A stretch of DNA of 24,094 nt from Perkinsus olseni (GCA_013115135.1 JABANP010000661.1:1-24094), one strand, 5' to 3'; positions 9,663 to 17,534 are shown, numbered from the stretch's first letter. Numbers and translations are program-made. The notes: generated from the sequence alone by a model not told the origin.

Positions 9663-10174
9663 GTGGCAACAGGAAGTTGAGTTACAGATAGAGGAAGAAG
9701 TATGTGTGCCCGTCATGGTGGGAGTCCCACTGAGCGGTTGGCACTGTTAGACCCTTGAGATTCAGCGTTAACGCCGGCGGACTTCTTAGCCACACGAGGA
9801 GCCTTAGGGGTGATGGATTACTTGATAAGACATTAAGAATAATAATCTCAATGATTGGGGAATGGACCGCAGCGTAAGCACGCATACGCATAGCGTTCCT
9901 CATCGGGTTCTTTCACTGGGGCACCTGTCCCAGGTACGTGAGTCACGTGACGTGACATACGACTAGACTGAAAAAGGGGAACCAATGACAAAGCTCAATG
10001 ACAATGCCCAGCCTCGCCCCCCCATAGAGCGAGCGTACAAACAGCCTCAAGAGAGTGGCGGGAGGGCCACTAAACTCAAGGGGTCTTCCTCTCCTGGATG
10101 TGCGTTCTATAGCACTCGTTCTTCAATGAGCACCCCACGTCACACTCGCGTGACGCCCGCCCCATGATTCGGTG

Positions 10175-10205
10175 CGTATGCGTACACAAGCTTCGTCGTG
10201 TACCC
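10175..10205 (+). repeat. 31-bp repeat, inverted partner at window end
   Basis: Exactly the reverse complement of 24064-24094; after one mismatch the next two bases also agree. It contains internal GTACAC/GTGTAC arms around an AAGCTT site. Confidence 0.9.
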
Positions 10206-10708
10206 TATAAACACAACCGAGATCCAGGGGCTCAACAAGTGCTTGATCGTTGGGAGGTGCTCCCACTGAGTCTGGGGATGGGCAGAAGCTCTACTCTTCC
10301 CCACGTCCGCACGGTGTGGCCAAAATTTTCAAGTGCCCTAATAAAAAACCCGTTCTAGCCTAGAATTTTCAGGTCTACATGAGTACAGTCGATCCACGAA
10401 ATTTCAGAACCATATTCGCATTCGTTGACTCGCACTTTCGCCGGATACTTTCATACATATTTTCGCCATTCTCGTTCGTTTTGCATGTGGAAAAGTGAGA
10501 TTAACAAATTCCTAGACCTACGTTGTTGGCCGACCACTTTTTTAACACGTTAGTTCAAGTCAAAAATGAGTGGGATCCCTATGGTGTTCTCGGTTCGTTT
10601 AGACTTGATTTGACCTAGAGCCTATTTCATAGGATTTCCTGAGTAAGGGTGCCTTTAAGTTTAGGAATCCTCAAGTAAGGACAAGCTATATTACAAGGTT
10701 GTCCTCAC

Positions 10709-10898
10709 TACACCATTTCCAGACCTACTTAGTAAAACCCCAGACTCTGGGGTTTTACTAATTTGGTCTGGGCTTTATTAAATTGCTTTGGGATTTTACT
10801 AATTTGGCCTGGGCAGCCCAGGCTGGGCTTTATTTAATTGCTCTGGGGTTTTACTAATTTACTGTGGGGTTTTATCAAGTAGGTCTGGAAATGGTGTA
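10709..10898. mobile_element. 190-bp MITE with 20-bp terminal inverted repeats and TA flanks
   Basis: The ends CACCATTTCCAGACCTACTT and its exact reverse complement face each other, each flanked by TA, as expected for a non-autonomous Tc1/mariner-like element with a TA duplication. The interior holds a 16-base-arm palindrome centred at 10740 and two copies of a unit of about 42 bp (ATTTGG.CTGGGCTTTAT type). The second unit carries a 22-nt motif at 10808-10829; the first does not. The MITE lies within a larger imperfect inverted repeat: TTTAAGTTTAGGA near 10653 and its complement near 10921-10935. Confidence 0.75.
10808..10829. repeat. 22-nt inverted motif inside the MITE, T = CCTGGGCT
   Basis: Exact copy. 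The sister unit at 10767-10774 still has a plain 8-mer, TCTGGGCT, in the same context. Confidence 0.97.
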
Positions 10899-11026
10899 AA
10901 CCTTACTAAGGGTACCTTAGGATCCTAAACTTAAAGACGTCCTCACCCGAGGATAAGGACCTCCTTAATAGACATTTTGAGCACAATTTTCGGCGGAAAT
11001 GAACATCATAGAGATCAATCCCACAC

Positions 11027-11048
11027 CCTCACGCCGTGAGGCTCACGG
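11027..11048. repeat. 22-nt inverted motif, T = CCTCACGG
   Basis: Exact copy, separated from the next motif by only 12 nt. Confidence 0.95.
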
Positions 11049-11060
11049 ATGTCCGCTTGA

Positions 11061-11082
11061 TCCACTAGTAGTGGACCACTAC
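11061..11082. repeat. 22-nt inverted motif, T = TCCACTAC
   Basis: Exact copy, close neighbour of 11027-11048. Confidence 0.95.
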
Positions 11083-11201
11083 CGTTAGACCATCTTTGTC
11101 CTCTTTAATAATCAAAATAATTTGGATGGTCAATATACCCCTTTTTTGAAGGGCCTTTTATCCTCAATGAGGTTGTCGCGTCGCTCACACGGTGAGGTAG
11201 A

Positions 11202-11242
11202 GCACCGGGTGAGAGACTCTCACTGAGAGTCTCACCCGGTGC
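11202..11242. repeat. Fold-back palindrome, about 20-bp arms
   Basis: Perfect 10-base arms around a single C at 11223. After a two-base indel the arms continue for about 10 more pairs. Confidence 0.85.
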
Positions 11243-11295
11243 CGTCAAAATACGTCACAGAGGTGTATCAAGGCCTCAACAGTTGAGGTTTTGAT

Positions 11296-11344
11296 AAGTT
11301 CTCCGATGTTGAAGTTTAGGCTCAACTTCAACATCGGAGAACTT
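11296..11344. repeat. Fold-back palindrome, 21-bp arms and 7-nt loop
   Basis: Perfect inverted repeat of 21 bases (AAGTTCTCCGATGTTGAAGTT) separated by 7 bases. Confidence 0.9.
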
Positions 11345-11477
11345 ACCGGATGGAATGTTTGCAAAACTAAGCTGCAAAATCAAAATTCTATTGATTGAAA
11401 GATTATTGAAGCATCACGAAAATCCGTTAAGTCGAAAAAAGATGTAGAATGGACCCCATTCGGCCAATCCATCCAAT

Positions 11478-11545
11478 GGAGAGCAGCAGGATTCGAACCC
11501 GGGGACTATCAGCGGAGCGATTCGCGACTCGAATACCACTTTTCA
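11478..11545 (-). other. tRNA-like sequence with perfect B-box
   Basis: The minus strand carries GGGTTCGAATCC, an exact Pol III B-box, preceded by an A-box-like stretch at tRNA distance. I cannot fold a proper anticodon arm, so I read it as a tRNA-derived repeat or pseudogene. It lies just beside the inverted ACGTTAGGACGC repeats at 11546-11605. Confidence 0.4.
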
Positions 11546-11845
11546 CGTTAGGACGCTCTATAAAGTACCTCGGGAGGTACTTTAGTTACGCGTCCTTGAA
11601 AACGCGTCCTAACGTTAGGAAATGTATCTTGTGAAATAGCTTCCGAAGCTAGGTCGAATCGACCTAACCACCCATCCTAACGTCCTTATCGAGGATTTCC
11701 TGACTTGAAAAGTCCTAGACTAGGACTCCTAGTGTCCTAAGGTCCCACCCTAACGTCAGGAAACGGGTCTTGTGAAAGAGCTTTAGCTCAAAAACTCGTC
11801 CTAATTTTTAAGGATCCTAAGAAAAAACGTCCTATGAAATAGGCC
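11546..11845. repeat. Compound fold-back region with repeated CCTAACGT ends
   Basis: ACGTTAGGACGC near 11546 is inverted near 11594. A TAAAGTACCTC palindrome lies between. Two diverged units follow, starting near CCTAACGTTAGGAAA and CCTAACGTCAGGAAA and sharing a CTTGTGAAA.AGCTT core. At the right edge CCTATGAAATAGG is the inverse of the same sequence near 10620, which suggests that 10616-11845 may be one larger fold-back element. Confidence 0.55.
11712..11733. repeat. 22-nt inverted motif, T = GTCCTAGT
   Basis: Exact copy within the fold-back region. Confidence 0.95.
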
Positions 11846-12065
11846 CCTGGAGTGAACTGCCAGTTATTGAAAATGCAGCCTGTGGGGATTGGGCCGGAGA
11901 CCTCGGAGGGATTCATCTTGCCACTCGTAGGAATTCGCAAACCTAAGCGAATTCCTTGGTCCGCCTTCAACGGTAATACTTCTACAAATGAAGTCATCGG
12001 TAGAAGCTTCATTCGGCAGTTAGCCTCAAGGGTTCATCGTTAGGTTTCTACCTTCAAACTTGTCG

Positions 12066-12100
12066 GCCCGTGACCAGTGTCGGCGACACTGGTCACGGGC
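12066..12100. repeat. One-base-centred palindrome, 17-base arms
   Basis: GCCCGTGACCAGTGTCG, centre G, exact complement. No matching partner 8-mer on the other side, so one-sided type. Confidence 0.9.
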
Positions 12101-12171
12101 AGCACGACTCAGCATCTTCATCACCGAGTGCTGCACCTGAGGATCAAGCTCATCGGGTTGATAACCGAAGC

Positions 12172-12431
12172 TCATGACTTCATTGGTAGAAGTATTGTGT
12201 TCTGGGAGCTCCCCCGAGATTCGGAGTCCGAGCTATCCGACAAAGATGGTCGGTAGCTTCTCTTTCTCCTAGAGCCTCTAGGCTAGAGGGGATATCGTCG
12301 TCTTGAAGTATATGATATACCGTATTTCCCTCGACGATAGCCCTCTCGGACGAATAACCAGATTCGGCGAAGTGCTTTGCGGATATCTTTCGAGAGTCAC
12401 CGAAGGTGGGGAACGGCTCGGAAAGGCCCAT
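12172..12431 (-). CDS. Hypothetical small protein interrupted by a 14-nt palindromic insertion
   Basis: From the ATG at 12431 the frame is open for 47 codons to the 22-nt motif at 12268-12289. Read straight through it continues to 12180. If the motif is collapsed to its 8-mer (CCTAGAGG on the plus strand) the frame becomes an Arg/Ser/Asp-rich tail (SRRKRSYRPS then SDSSDSESRGSS) ending in a TGA at 12172, total 81 codons. The Ser/Asp-rich version is far more gene-like than the straight read. No family recognised. No intron is needed. Confidence 0.4.
12268..12289. repeat. 22-nt inverted motif, T = CCTAGAGG
   Basis: Exact copy inside the minus-strand ORF 12172-12431; collapsing it changes the downstream frame to a Ser/Asp-rich tail. 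Confidence 0.95.
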
Positions 12432-12659
12432 AGCTAGCCCATGGGACCTTCGAATCTGCCTTCAAGAAGATCCTGCTAATGCCGGAACAGCTCTGCCGGA
12501 GCCGAGTGAGACGGATAACCGCGCCATTCAAATTCAGTGGCACTATCCTTATGAGACGCATTTCTATCACTGACCGTAATGAACGTGGTAGGATTTTCGT
12601 CGCAGGATTGCCCGGGTGACGTCACATGACGTCACCTCGCACGCCTGACAGGACGCGTT

Positions 12660-12681
12660 CCCATACAGTATGGGCCATACT
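12660..12681. repeat. 22-nt inverted motif, T = CCCATACT
   Basis: Exact copy just before the 5S-associated tandem units. Confidence 0.95.
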
Positions 12682-12703
12682 GTTCGCATGCTGGGAGCTT
12701 GGT

Positions 12704-13023
12704 GCATGGGAAGTCGCTCCGCCCACCCAAAGATTCTCCGTATATCGCTCGCCCACCGTTTGTAGACACTCCGCATGCCCACTGATGGAATAAGATTAGA
12801 GTTCCCTCTGGCTCCATCTTGTGCTATTGCATTAATCATGGCCGACCCCTGCGAACACATAAATACAAGACTGACGCATGCGAAGTCGCCACGCTCACCC
12901 AATGATTCATATCTATCGCTCGCCCACGGTTTCAGGCGTCGTAGTGCACCGTTTCAGTGACTCGATGAACTAAAGCAAGAGTTATCTTCGGACTCATTAA
13001 ATACTATTGCGTTAACTGTGGCC
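12704..13023 (+). repeat. Diverged tandem duplication (about 170-bp unit) leading into a 5S-like sequence
   Basis: 12704-12860 and 12876-13023 align throughout with many substitutions, sharing GAAGTCGC, TATCGCTCGCCCAC, and an end of the form CTATTGC.TTAA. followed by TGGCC. The first unit runs into a short fragment resembling the start of 5S rRNA, the second into the longer 5S-like sequence, as expected for decayed 5S-plus-spacer repeats. Confidence 0.6.
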
Positions 13024-13140
13024 AATCTCCCCGAACAGGACGAATCCTGAGGAAGCTAAGCAGAGCATGGGGTTCAGCGTGCCACTAACCTTGACCGCCT
13101 TGGGTACGTTCTCGGGGGAACCAAGGCGCTGCTGTCACAG
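13015..13140 (+). rRNA. 5S rRNA-like sequence (gene or pseudogene)
   Basis: About 126 nt whose ends pair (CTGTG at 13015, CACAG at 13136). The internal control region is recognisable: an A-box with GGAAGCTAAGCAGAGC (13051-13066), then TTGACCGCCTTGGG (13091-13104) matching the C-box. Loop and spacing agree with eukaryotic 5S rRNA. There is no T-run just after 13140, which Pol III needs to stop, and the tandem neighbours are decayed, so this may be a relic or a 5S-derived SINE rather than an active gene. Confidence 0.5.
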
Positions 13141-13549
13141 CACGGCTATGTTGTGCCCTGTTGGTTCTGCCACTGTGTTATCCCCTCGTGCGTGGGTTCT
13201 TCTCATGAACAGAATTGAGTGAATATTACCATGATTTCCCAGCCTCCCGCTTTCCACTGGTACGCACGCACATAGCGGACACGATTTAGCGCTAGCCTGC
13301 GCTGGGGTATCCACTGTTCATGCAAAGGTGTACCAGAGTCGGAGCCATCGAGAACAGTTCATGCTAGGGATACGGAAGGCGATGAGAATTTAATTGAGCT
13401 ATTCGAATTTTCAATCAGAAGTGTATTCTTCGGCCGAGTCTCTATGCTGCTTCGCGTGGACGTGACGTGACGGGGCAGTGCTGAGCCCGTGACGTGACAC
13501 GCCACCGCACCCGGAAACCCGTGAAGTTCTCCTTCAGTCCTAGCTGTCT

Positions 13550-13680
13550 CGATAGACGCGGCGTCAATCTAGACCACCTACCGGGCGGTCTCAAACTGCT
13601 TGGTCTCATCTAGACGCCTAAGACGGTCATTAGGTCTCATTAGACGGTCTCATCTAAGATGACACATCTGTTCAGAATTG
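13550..13680. repeat. Short repeats built on GGTCTCAT..AGACG
   Basis: GGTCTCA occurs four times between 13588 and 13655, often flanked by TCTAGAC or TTAGACG, and GCGTCAATCTAGACC near the start is partly inverted later. No gene is visible here. Confidence 0.6.
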
Positions 13681-13813
13681 GAATTCTCTTGACGGAATAC
13701 GATATTCTGCCAGGAGAATGCCCGTCCTAGTCTTCCGCGTTCCGATTTGCTTGCACACCAATATTCCGGGGTTACGAGTCCCATATCAGTCAGCCCATTG
13801 TTAACTTTTTCCT

Positions 13814-14816
13814 ATGTCCTTGAGCATTAGAAACGCTCCTGTCCACCGCCTCTCCAACTGCTTCTGTTACGGCGTTTTCTTCGTCTCCGCCATGCAGTTA
13901 GTGCTTTCCGGAAATTCAGTCCGCAAGTCAGCCAGCGCCTCTCCGACGACCGTGACTTCTTCTATCATTCCCGGTCATCACACGAAAGCTAGCGCTACTA
14001 CCAGTCCTCCTCATACTTCATCTCCCAGTCCTCCTCCAACCTTAGCTCCCAGTACTCCTATCTCAACTTCCACTGTTGGTCCATCGCCTACTGCAGCTAC
14101 GGCCGGGCCTGTTACCGCCGCCTACTCCAGTCTGGAGTCTCCAGACCTTTTGAGGTAACTGCAGATTATCCTGCGGGTTGCAGGGGTGGTATGGGCCCGG
14201 GAGAGAACGGTAAGAGTAAGGTACTGGTTCTGTCTCCTGGTTCTCCTGGTTCTTGCGTTTACATTATGAAGGGTCGTAACCGGGACGGCGTTCAACAGGA
14301 GAGCGTTGGATTCAAACTGGCGAGCGATAGACGACTCAGTCGTCACGACTGTCCGACGGTGCACTAGAAGTTCAGCTCAATCTAGTTCAGGACGACTCAG
14401 ATGAAGGTCCGAGGGTCAGTGTGGATATCAGTGGTCGCGTTAAAATGGAGTTTTCAGAGTCTGATGGTACGTCTATCCTTTGGGAACTGTTATCGAAGCC
14501 CAATAAAGGGCAGGAGCCTGGAGAAGGGGGGGAGATAAGCATGACATCGCACGTGGATTTGACTTCCTCAAAAACCCTTCACACACCTTCAACCCCATTT
14601 TTTCCAGTCGAGGGTGACGTTAGCAGCGATTTTTTGGGTTTTCAGTCGTTTGAGGCAGCTAGTGACCAGTCCTTCTCGGCTATACCGGTTATCTCTTTGA
14701 GAAGAAAAGGGAGAGGCTGGACATATCAAGTCGCCCTCCAGGTTAAGGGATCGCTTGGTGCCTATAAAGATTTATTCTCACATATGGTTGCTATAACTGG
14801 TGTGTTGTATGACTAG
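13814..14816 (+). CDS. Hypothetical mucin-like protein gene broken by two 14-nt palindromic insertions
   Basis: Codons 1-103 are open from the ATG at 13814: a hydrophobic segment near residues 16-32 (possible signal or anchor), then a Ser/Thr/Pro-rich, mucin-like region. At 14124-14145 a 22-nt motif (T = ACTCCAGA) shifts the frame and TAA follows at 14156. Collapsing it to its 8-mer gives a frame open across the next 180 nt (around FEVTADYPAGCRGG). A second motif at 14330-14351 (T = GACGACTG) breaks that frame; collapsing it joins the long frame that runs to the TAG at 14814 and ends WTYQVALQV then ITGVLYD. Total about 324 residues, no other stop. A third motif (14812-14833) covers the stop codon and keeps it. 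Family not recognised. Alternative: a three-exon gene, but the GT at 14155 does not give a phase-compatible AG in the region I checked. Confidence 0.6.
14124..14145. repeat. 22-nt inverted motif, T = ACTCCAGA
   Basis: Exact copy; first frame break of gene 13814-14816. Confidence 0.96.
14330..14351. repeat. 22-nt inverted motif, T = GACGACTG
   Basis: Exact copy; second frame break of gene 13814-14816. Confidence 0.96.
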
Positions 14817-14833
14817 CTGAGCTAGTCTAGCTC
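14812..14833. repeat. 22-nt inverted motif, T = ACTAGCTC
   Basis: Exact copy covering the TAG stop of gene 13814-14816; the stop is part of T and so survives. Confidence 0.95.
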
Positions 14834-15135
14834 GCCGAGCAACTCGTCAAGCTGCTTTTCCCGCATTTCAGTAGGGGTTCAAGTTCAATCGTTCAACGAA
14901 CCCCGATTCACCCATTTCGCACTTACTCAGCTGTTTTTCAAGATTCATTTCACGACTGCAAGAAGTATTGTGTTCTGGAAGTTCTCTTGAGCTGGAGCAA
15001 AAACTAATTGGGTCTTCCCGGGCATCGGCGACGGAATTAAATGAAGTCGATTCGATTCTGAGAGCTGGTAGGAACTTCAATGCTTCGAGTGGCAAGTTGC
15101 CTCTGGCCGCAGAACGTGGCGGAATGAAACCGGTG

Positions 15136-15157
15136 CCTGAGAATCTCAGGCTGAGGT
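15136..15157. repeat. 22-nt motif, one mismatch, T = CCTGAGAT
   Basis: Right arm differs at one position. A second 8-arm palindrome centred on C overlaps its right end. Confidence 0.65.
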
Positions 15158-15196
15158 ACTACCTCAGGTCCTGCATAGTGAGTGATTTTTTATTGA

Positions 15197-15250
15197 ACTG
15201 GTGTCACCAGTCTGGGCCAGACTGTCTGGTGATAACTTATCACTGATAAG
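15197..15250. repeat. Nested cluster of three 22-nt motifs
   Basis: ACTGGTGA-derived outer motif, split by an AGTCTGGT-derived motif (15209-15230, one mismatch), and overlapped by an exact GTGATAAG motif (15229-15250). Undoing the three 14-nt gains reduces 54 nt to the 12-mer ACTGGTGATAAG. Confidence 0.85.
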
Positions 15251-15386
15251 CGATTGAGATCCACTTCTCCAGTGTTTTGACTATCGACCATGTGTATGAC
15301 CGCCGATGGTCACAGAAGTGAATACGAGCAGATATTGCGCTGAATCGTGATCGATGTAATATATGTCGGATATATGGAACTGAACG

Positions 15387-15408
15387 CTCAGCGTCGCTGA
15401 GTCAGCGA
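15387..15408. repeat. 22-nt inverted motif, T = CTCAGCGA
   Basis: Exact copy, followed by a 7-arm palindrome at 15410-15424. Confidence 0.95.
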
Positions 15409-15878
15409 TAAAACGTGACGTTTTTGTGGGCGTATCATAGGCGTATCTATAGTGGATGGTGCAGATCCCCAGACGCTGAAAATTTTCAAACCGGCTGGAG
15501 ATACAGACCGTACGGCAGAGTTGACTTGGACAAGGAATGTATTGGCATTGAGCTGTGTTTGATAAATTAACGGGAGTCTCTCACTGATAGGCAGTCGGAC
15601 GAACCATCGAGTGGCAGCTCTAAACCATTTTGTTTGAGTTATGAAGCTCAGCAACGCTTCTCGTTATACCACCTCACAATGGAACATATCCGAGAAACAG
15701 CTGGTGATGCGTCCAAAACGGAAGTAAGTCCTCGTCTTGATATTCACGTTCGGGTAGGAACATTCAGGTCAGCTCTTTGCCCGGCAAAGGCTGTACGAAT
15801 TATCGTGTGGCGATTGGGCTATCGTCACGGTCGGACAACCGAGCGCTCGGCTGCAATCAGGTGAGAGGTGTATCCGGA

Positions 15879-15900
15879 TTCCCAAGTTGGGAATCCCAAC
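15879..15900. repeat. 22-nt inverted motif, T = TTCCCAAC
   Basis: Exact copy; the motif at 22727-22748 is its exact reverse complement. Confidence 0.95.
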
Positions 15901-16070
15901 CACTTCACGGGAGGCACCTGTGTCGGGAGCCCCGTCGATGATTTGTAATGAGTCGTATGCAAGGATAGTTGGAACAAAATTATCCTCTGCGGTGAAGACA
16001 GTGATTACTTCAGGAGGGCTCTAAGAGTATGCTCCACCCACCATAGTTGGGATATCCGTACATCCGTGCT

Positions 16071-16092
16071 ACCTGCCAAGCAGGTCCTGCTT
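16071..16092. repeat. 22-nt motif, one mismatch, T = ACCTGCTT
   Basis: Left arm has one substitution. Confidence 0.75.
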
Positions 16093-16188
16093 GGGCGAGA
16101 ACCCAATGGAAGAGTGCTGCTTCACTGCTGCAACTGCTGTAGTACAGCAGGCCTACAGCTCTCTTGACCTTCGGGAATTGGTTCCGGA

Positions 16189-16209
16189 ATATTCCGGAAT
16201 CCGGAATAT
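16189..16209. repeat. One-base-centred palindrome, 10-base arms, overlapping a 9-base zero-centre palindrome
   Basis: ATATTCCGGA, centre A, exact complement. It overlaps the zero-spacer palindrome TTCCGGAATATTCCGGAA that starts near 16182. Confidence 0.8.
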
Positions 16210-16240
16210 CACAGCTTGTTGGTCATAGGGCTCGTCTCAT

Positions 16241-16262
16241 GTGGGAACTTCCCACTCGGAAG
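16241..16262. repeat. 22-nt motif, one mismatch, T = GTGGGAAG
   Basis: Right arm has one substitution. Confidence 0.75.
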
Positions 16263-16313
16263 GCCCATCCGCCGCTGTGGGCAAATCAGCGGCGCAAACC
16301 TCAGAACGAAGGT

Positions 16314-17201
16314 TTAACATTCGTAGGTGATATCAGCCTGGACTCCCTGCCTGAGCAGGCTGCTCAGAGCAGCTGCACACCGGCTGCCATGACCGGGCAA
16401 CAAGGCCGTCGAGAACCGAATGCAGACAGCGGGGGCCTCGCCGAACAATATGTCGATTATGTCATCAGATGCTGTCTCAATATTCGGCAACAGTGGCAAC
16501 ACTCGGCGCTCACTTTCCTGGATGCCGGCGTTGCCCTGGTAATCTTGGTGAGCTACGAGAGCGAGGCAATGAAATCGGGCAGGTGCTCCACTTGAAGCAG
16601 GGTAGAGGGCTACTTCTCGGCCATCGAGCAGTACCCTGGGCGGGTTGGCCATCACAGACACCTTTAGATAGGAGAGCAAACGTCGACCAGCGATAAGGAG
16701 AGGCATATCTCCTCGCGAGGGGAACTCAGGCCCATGAAGAGCATACTATGCTTCTATTAGAAGCAGCGCGGTGCCTTCTGGTAGGGCCACGATCCGAATC
16801 AGTGAGGATTGTTGCTTCCGGCCACGAAAGCAGAGGAAAGCAAAGCTGTCGAGCATCTCTGGTATGTTCTGGTGCAACGCATCTCCCCACGAGTCGAAAA
16901 CATTTGATGAGAGACTCGGCAAGATAGCGGGCGCACCAGTCTCTAACCGTACCTCCACGGGCCTCCCCTGTGGAATCGGACGCATTCGCCTTAGTGGACT
17001 GGGTTACCGCGGCAACAACGGCGACTTCCTCACTCGCACTTAAACCCCTGGACGTTAGAGTGCGAGCAGCGACGTCCTGTCGTTCAAGCCTATTGAGAAT
17101 GCCAAGGAGTGACTCACTCCGAGTGAGGTCTCGGTTCCATCGAAAGAATTCGCGAGCGCCCAGTCAGGCGTGTCGCTTGCAGACGAGCAACGCGGTGCGC
17201 C
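16314..17201 (-). CDS. Hypothetical minus-strand gene, interrupted
   Basis: Going down the minus strand, a frame opens after a TGA at 17204. It is broken by the 22-nt motif at 17106-17127. With the motif collapsed (T = CTCACTCC on this strand) the frame stays open for 153 codons, including SLLGILNRLERQDV and EEVAVVAAVTQSTK. A second frame covers 16985-16314 (including PVEVRLETGAPAI and RFHCLALVAHQDY) and is interrupted only by a TAG at 16725-16727, beside the palindromes at 16735-16765. One candidate 70-nt intron with GT/AG ends and a suitable phase could join the two frames near 16890-16960, but its acceptor context is weak. A further motif at 16352-16373 sits near the 3' end and its effect there is unclear. 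No family recognised. Confidence 0.4.
16352..16373. repeat. 22-nt inverted motif, T = TGAGCAGC
   Basis: Exact copy near the 3' end of the minus-strand frame 16314-16985; its effect on that frame is unclear. Confidence 0.95.
17106..17127. repeat. 22-nt inverted motif, T = GGAGTGAG
   Basis: Exact copy that breaks the minus-strand frame 17201-16726. Confidence 0.96.
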
Positions 17202-17318
17202 TCAGAGATCAGGGCTGGCGCCCGACTGGCCGGTAGCCTCGCAACGGTCTTGCATTCCGCCTAACACGGCCTCTACGGCGCCCCAATCTCCTCTACCTCT
17301 CCCTTTACCAGGAAACGT

Positions 17319-17347
17319 GCAAGAAATTTCGCGGCGAAATTTCTTGC
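17319..17347. repeat. One-base-centred palindrome, 14-base arms
   Basis: GCAAGAAATTTCGC, centre G, exact complement. Confidence 0.9.
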
Positions 17348-17390
17348 CAAGAATGAAACTACCATTAAGCGCAGTCCTATGTGTCTAGTA

Positions 17391-17412
17391 TTCTGAAGTT
17401 CAGAATCTGAAC
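17391..17412. repeat. 22-nt inverted motif, T = TTCTGAAC
   Basis: Exact copy, intergenic. Confidence 0.95.
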
Positions 17413-17471
17413 ACATGCCAACGATCGAAGTGTATACGATGACCCCATCGGATGGAGCCCATCCTGAGTAA

Positions 17472-17534
17472 GCAAGATTTAGCGAGGAAACTCATTGAGT
17501 TTCCTCGCTAAATCTTGCATTGAGTTTAACTCAA
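17472..17534. repeat. Asymmetric double-hairpin scar, T = AAACTCAA
   Basis: A 23-arm palindrome centred on T at 17495 has AAACTCA as the inner end of its left arm. One base after it ends, a 7-arm palindrome centred on T at 17527 has AACTCAA as its right arm. Both tips imply the same 8-mer AAACTCAA. Confidence 0.88.

Larger units (their letters stand above)
9341..10174. other. No clear gene; cluster of inverted motifs
   Basis: Contains two exact 22-nt motifs (9438-9459, 9586-9607), the asymmetric hairpin scar 9623-9662, and overlapping CACGTG/GTGAC palindromes near 9935-9955. Short open frames on both strands (9682-9903 minus, 9985-10167 plus) have no support. Confidence 0.35.
14834..15654 (-). 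other. Possible minus-strand exons, unresolved
   Basis: Two minus-strand frames (14868-15095 and 15388-15654) have gene-like composition, but neither has a supported start, splice site or family. The region between is filled by a nested cluster of 22-nt motifs (15197-15250) and other palindromes (15387-15424). Confidence 0.25.

Noticed and set aside
11020..11105. tRNA gene on the minus strand
   Set aside because: Only loose A- and B-box resemblance even after removing the two inserts; no acceptor or anticodon stem could be drawn.
12567..12902. 111-codon minus-strand ORF
   Set aside because: It overlaps the 5S-associated tandem repeat and a 22-nt motif, and collapsing the motif leads quickly to a stop. 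Composition is not persuasive.
14155..14330. Spliceosomal intron with GAG/GTAACT donor in gene 13814-14816
   Set aside because: None of the AG acceptors I checked between 14330 and 14400 has the phase needed to join the downstream frame, whereas collapsing the two 22-nt motifs gives a single open frame through the supposed intron.
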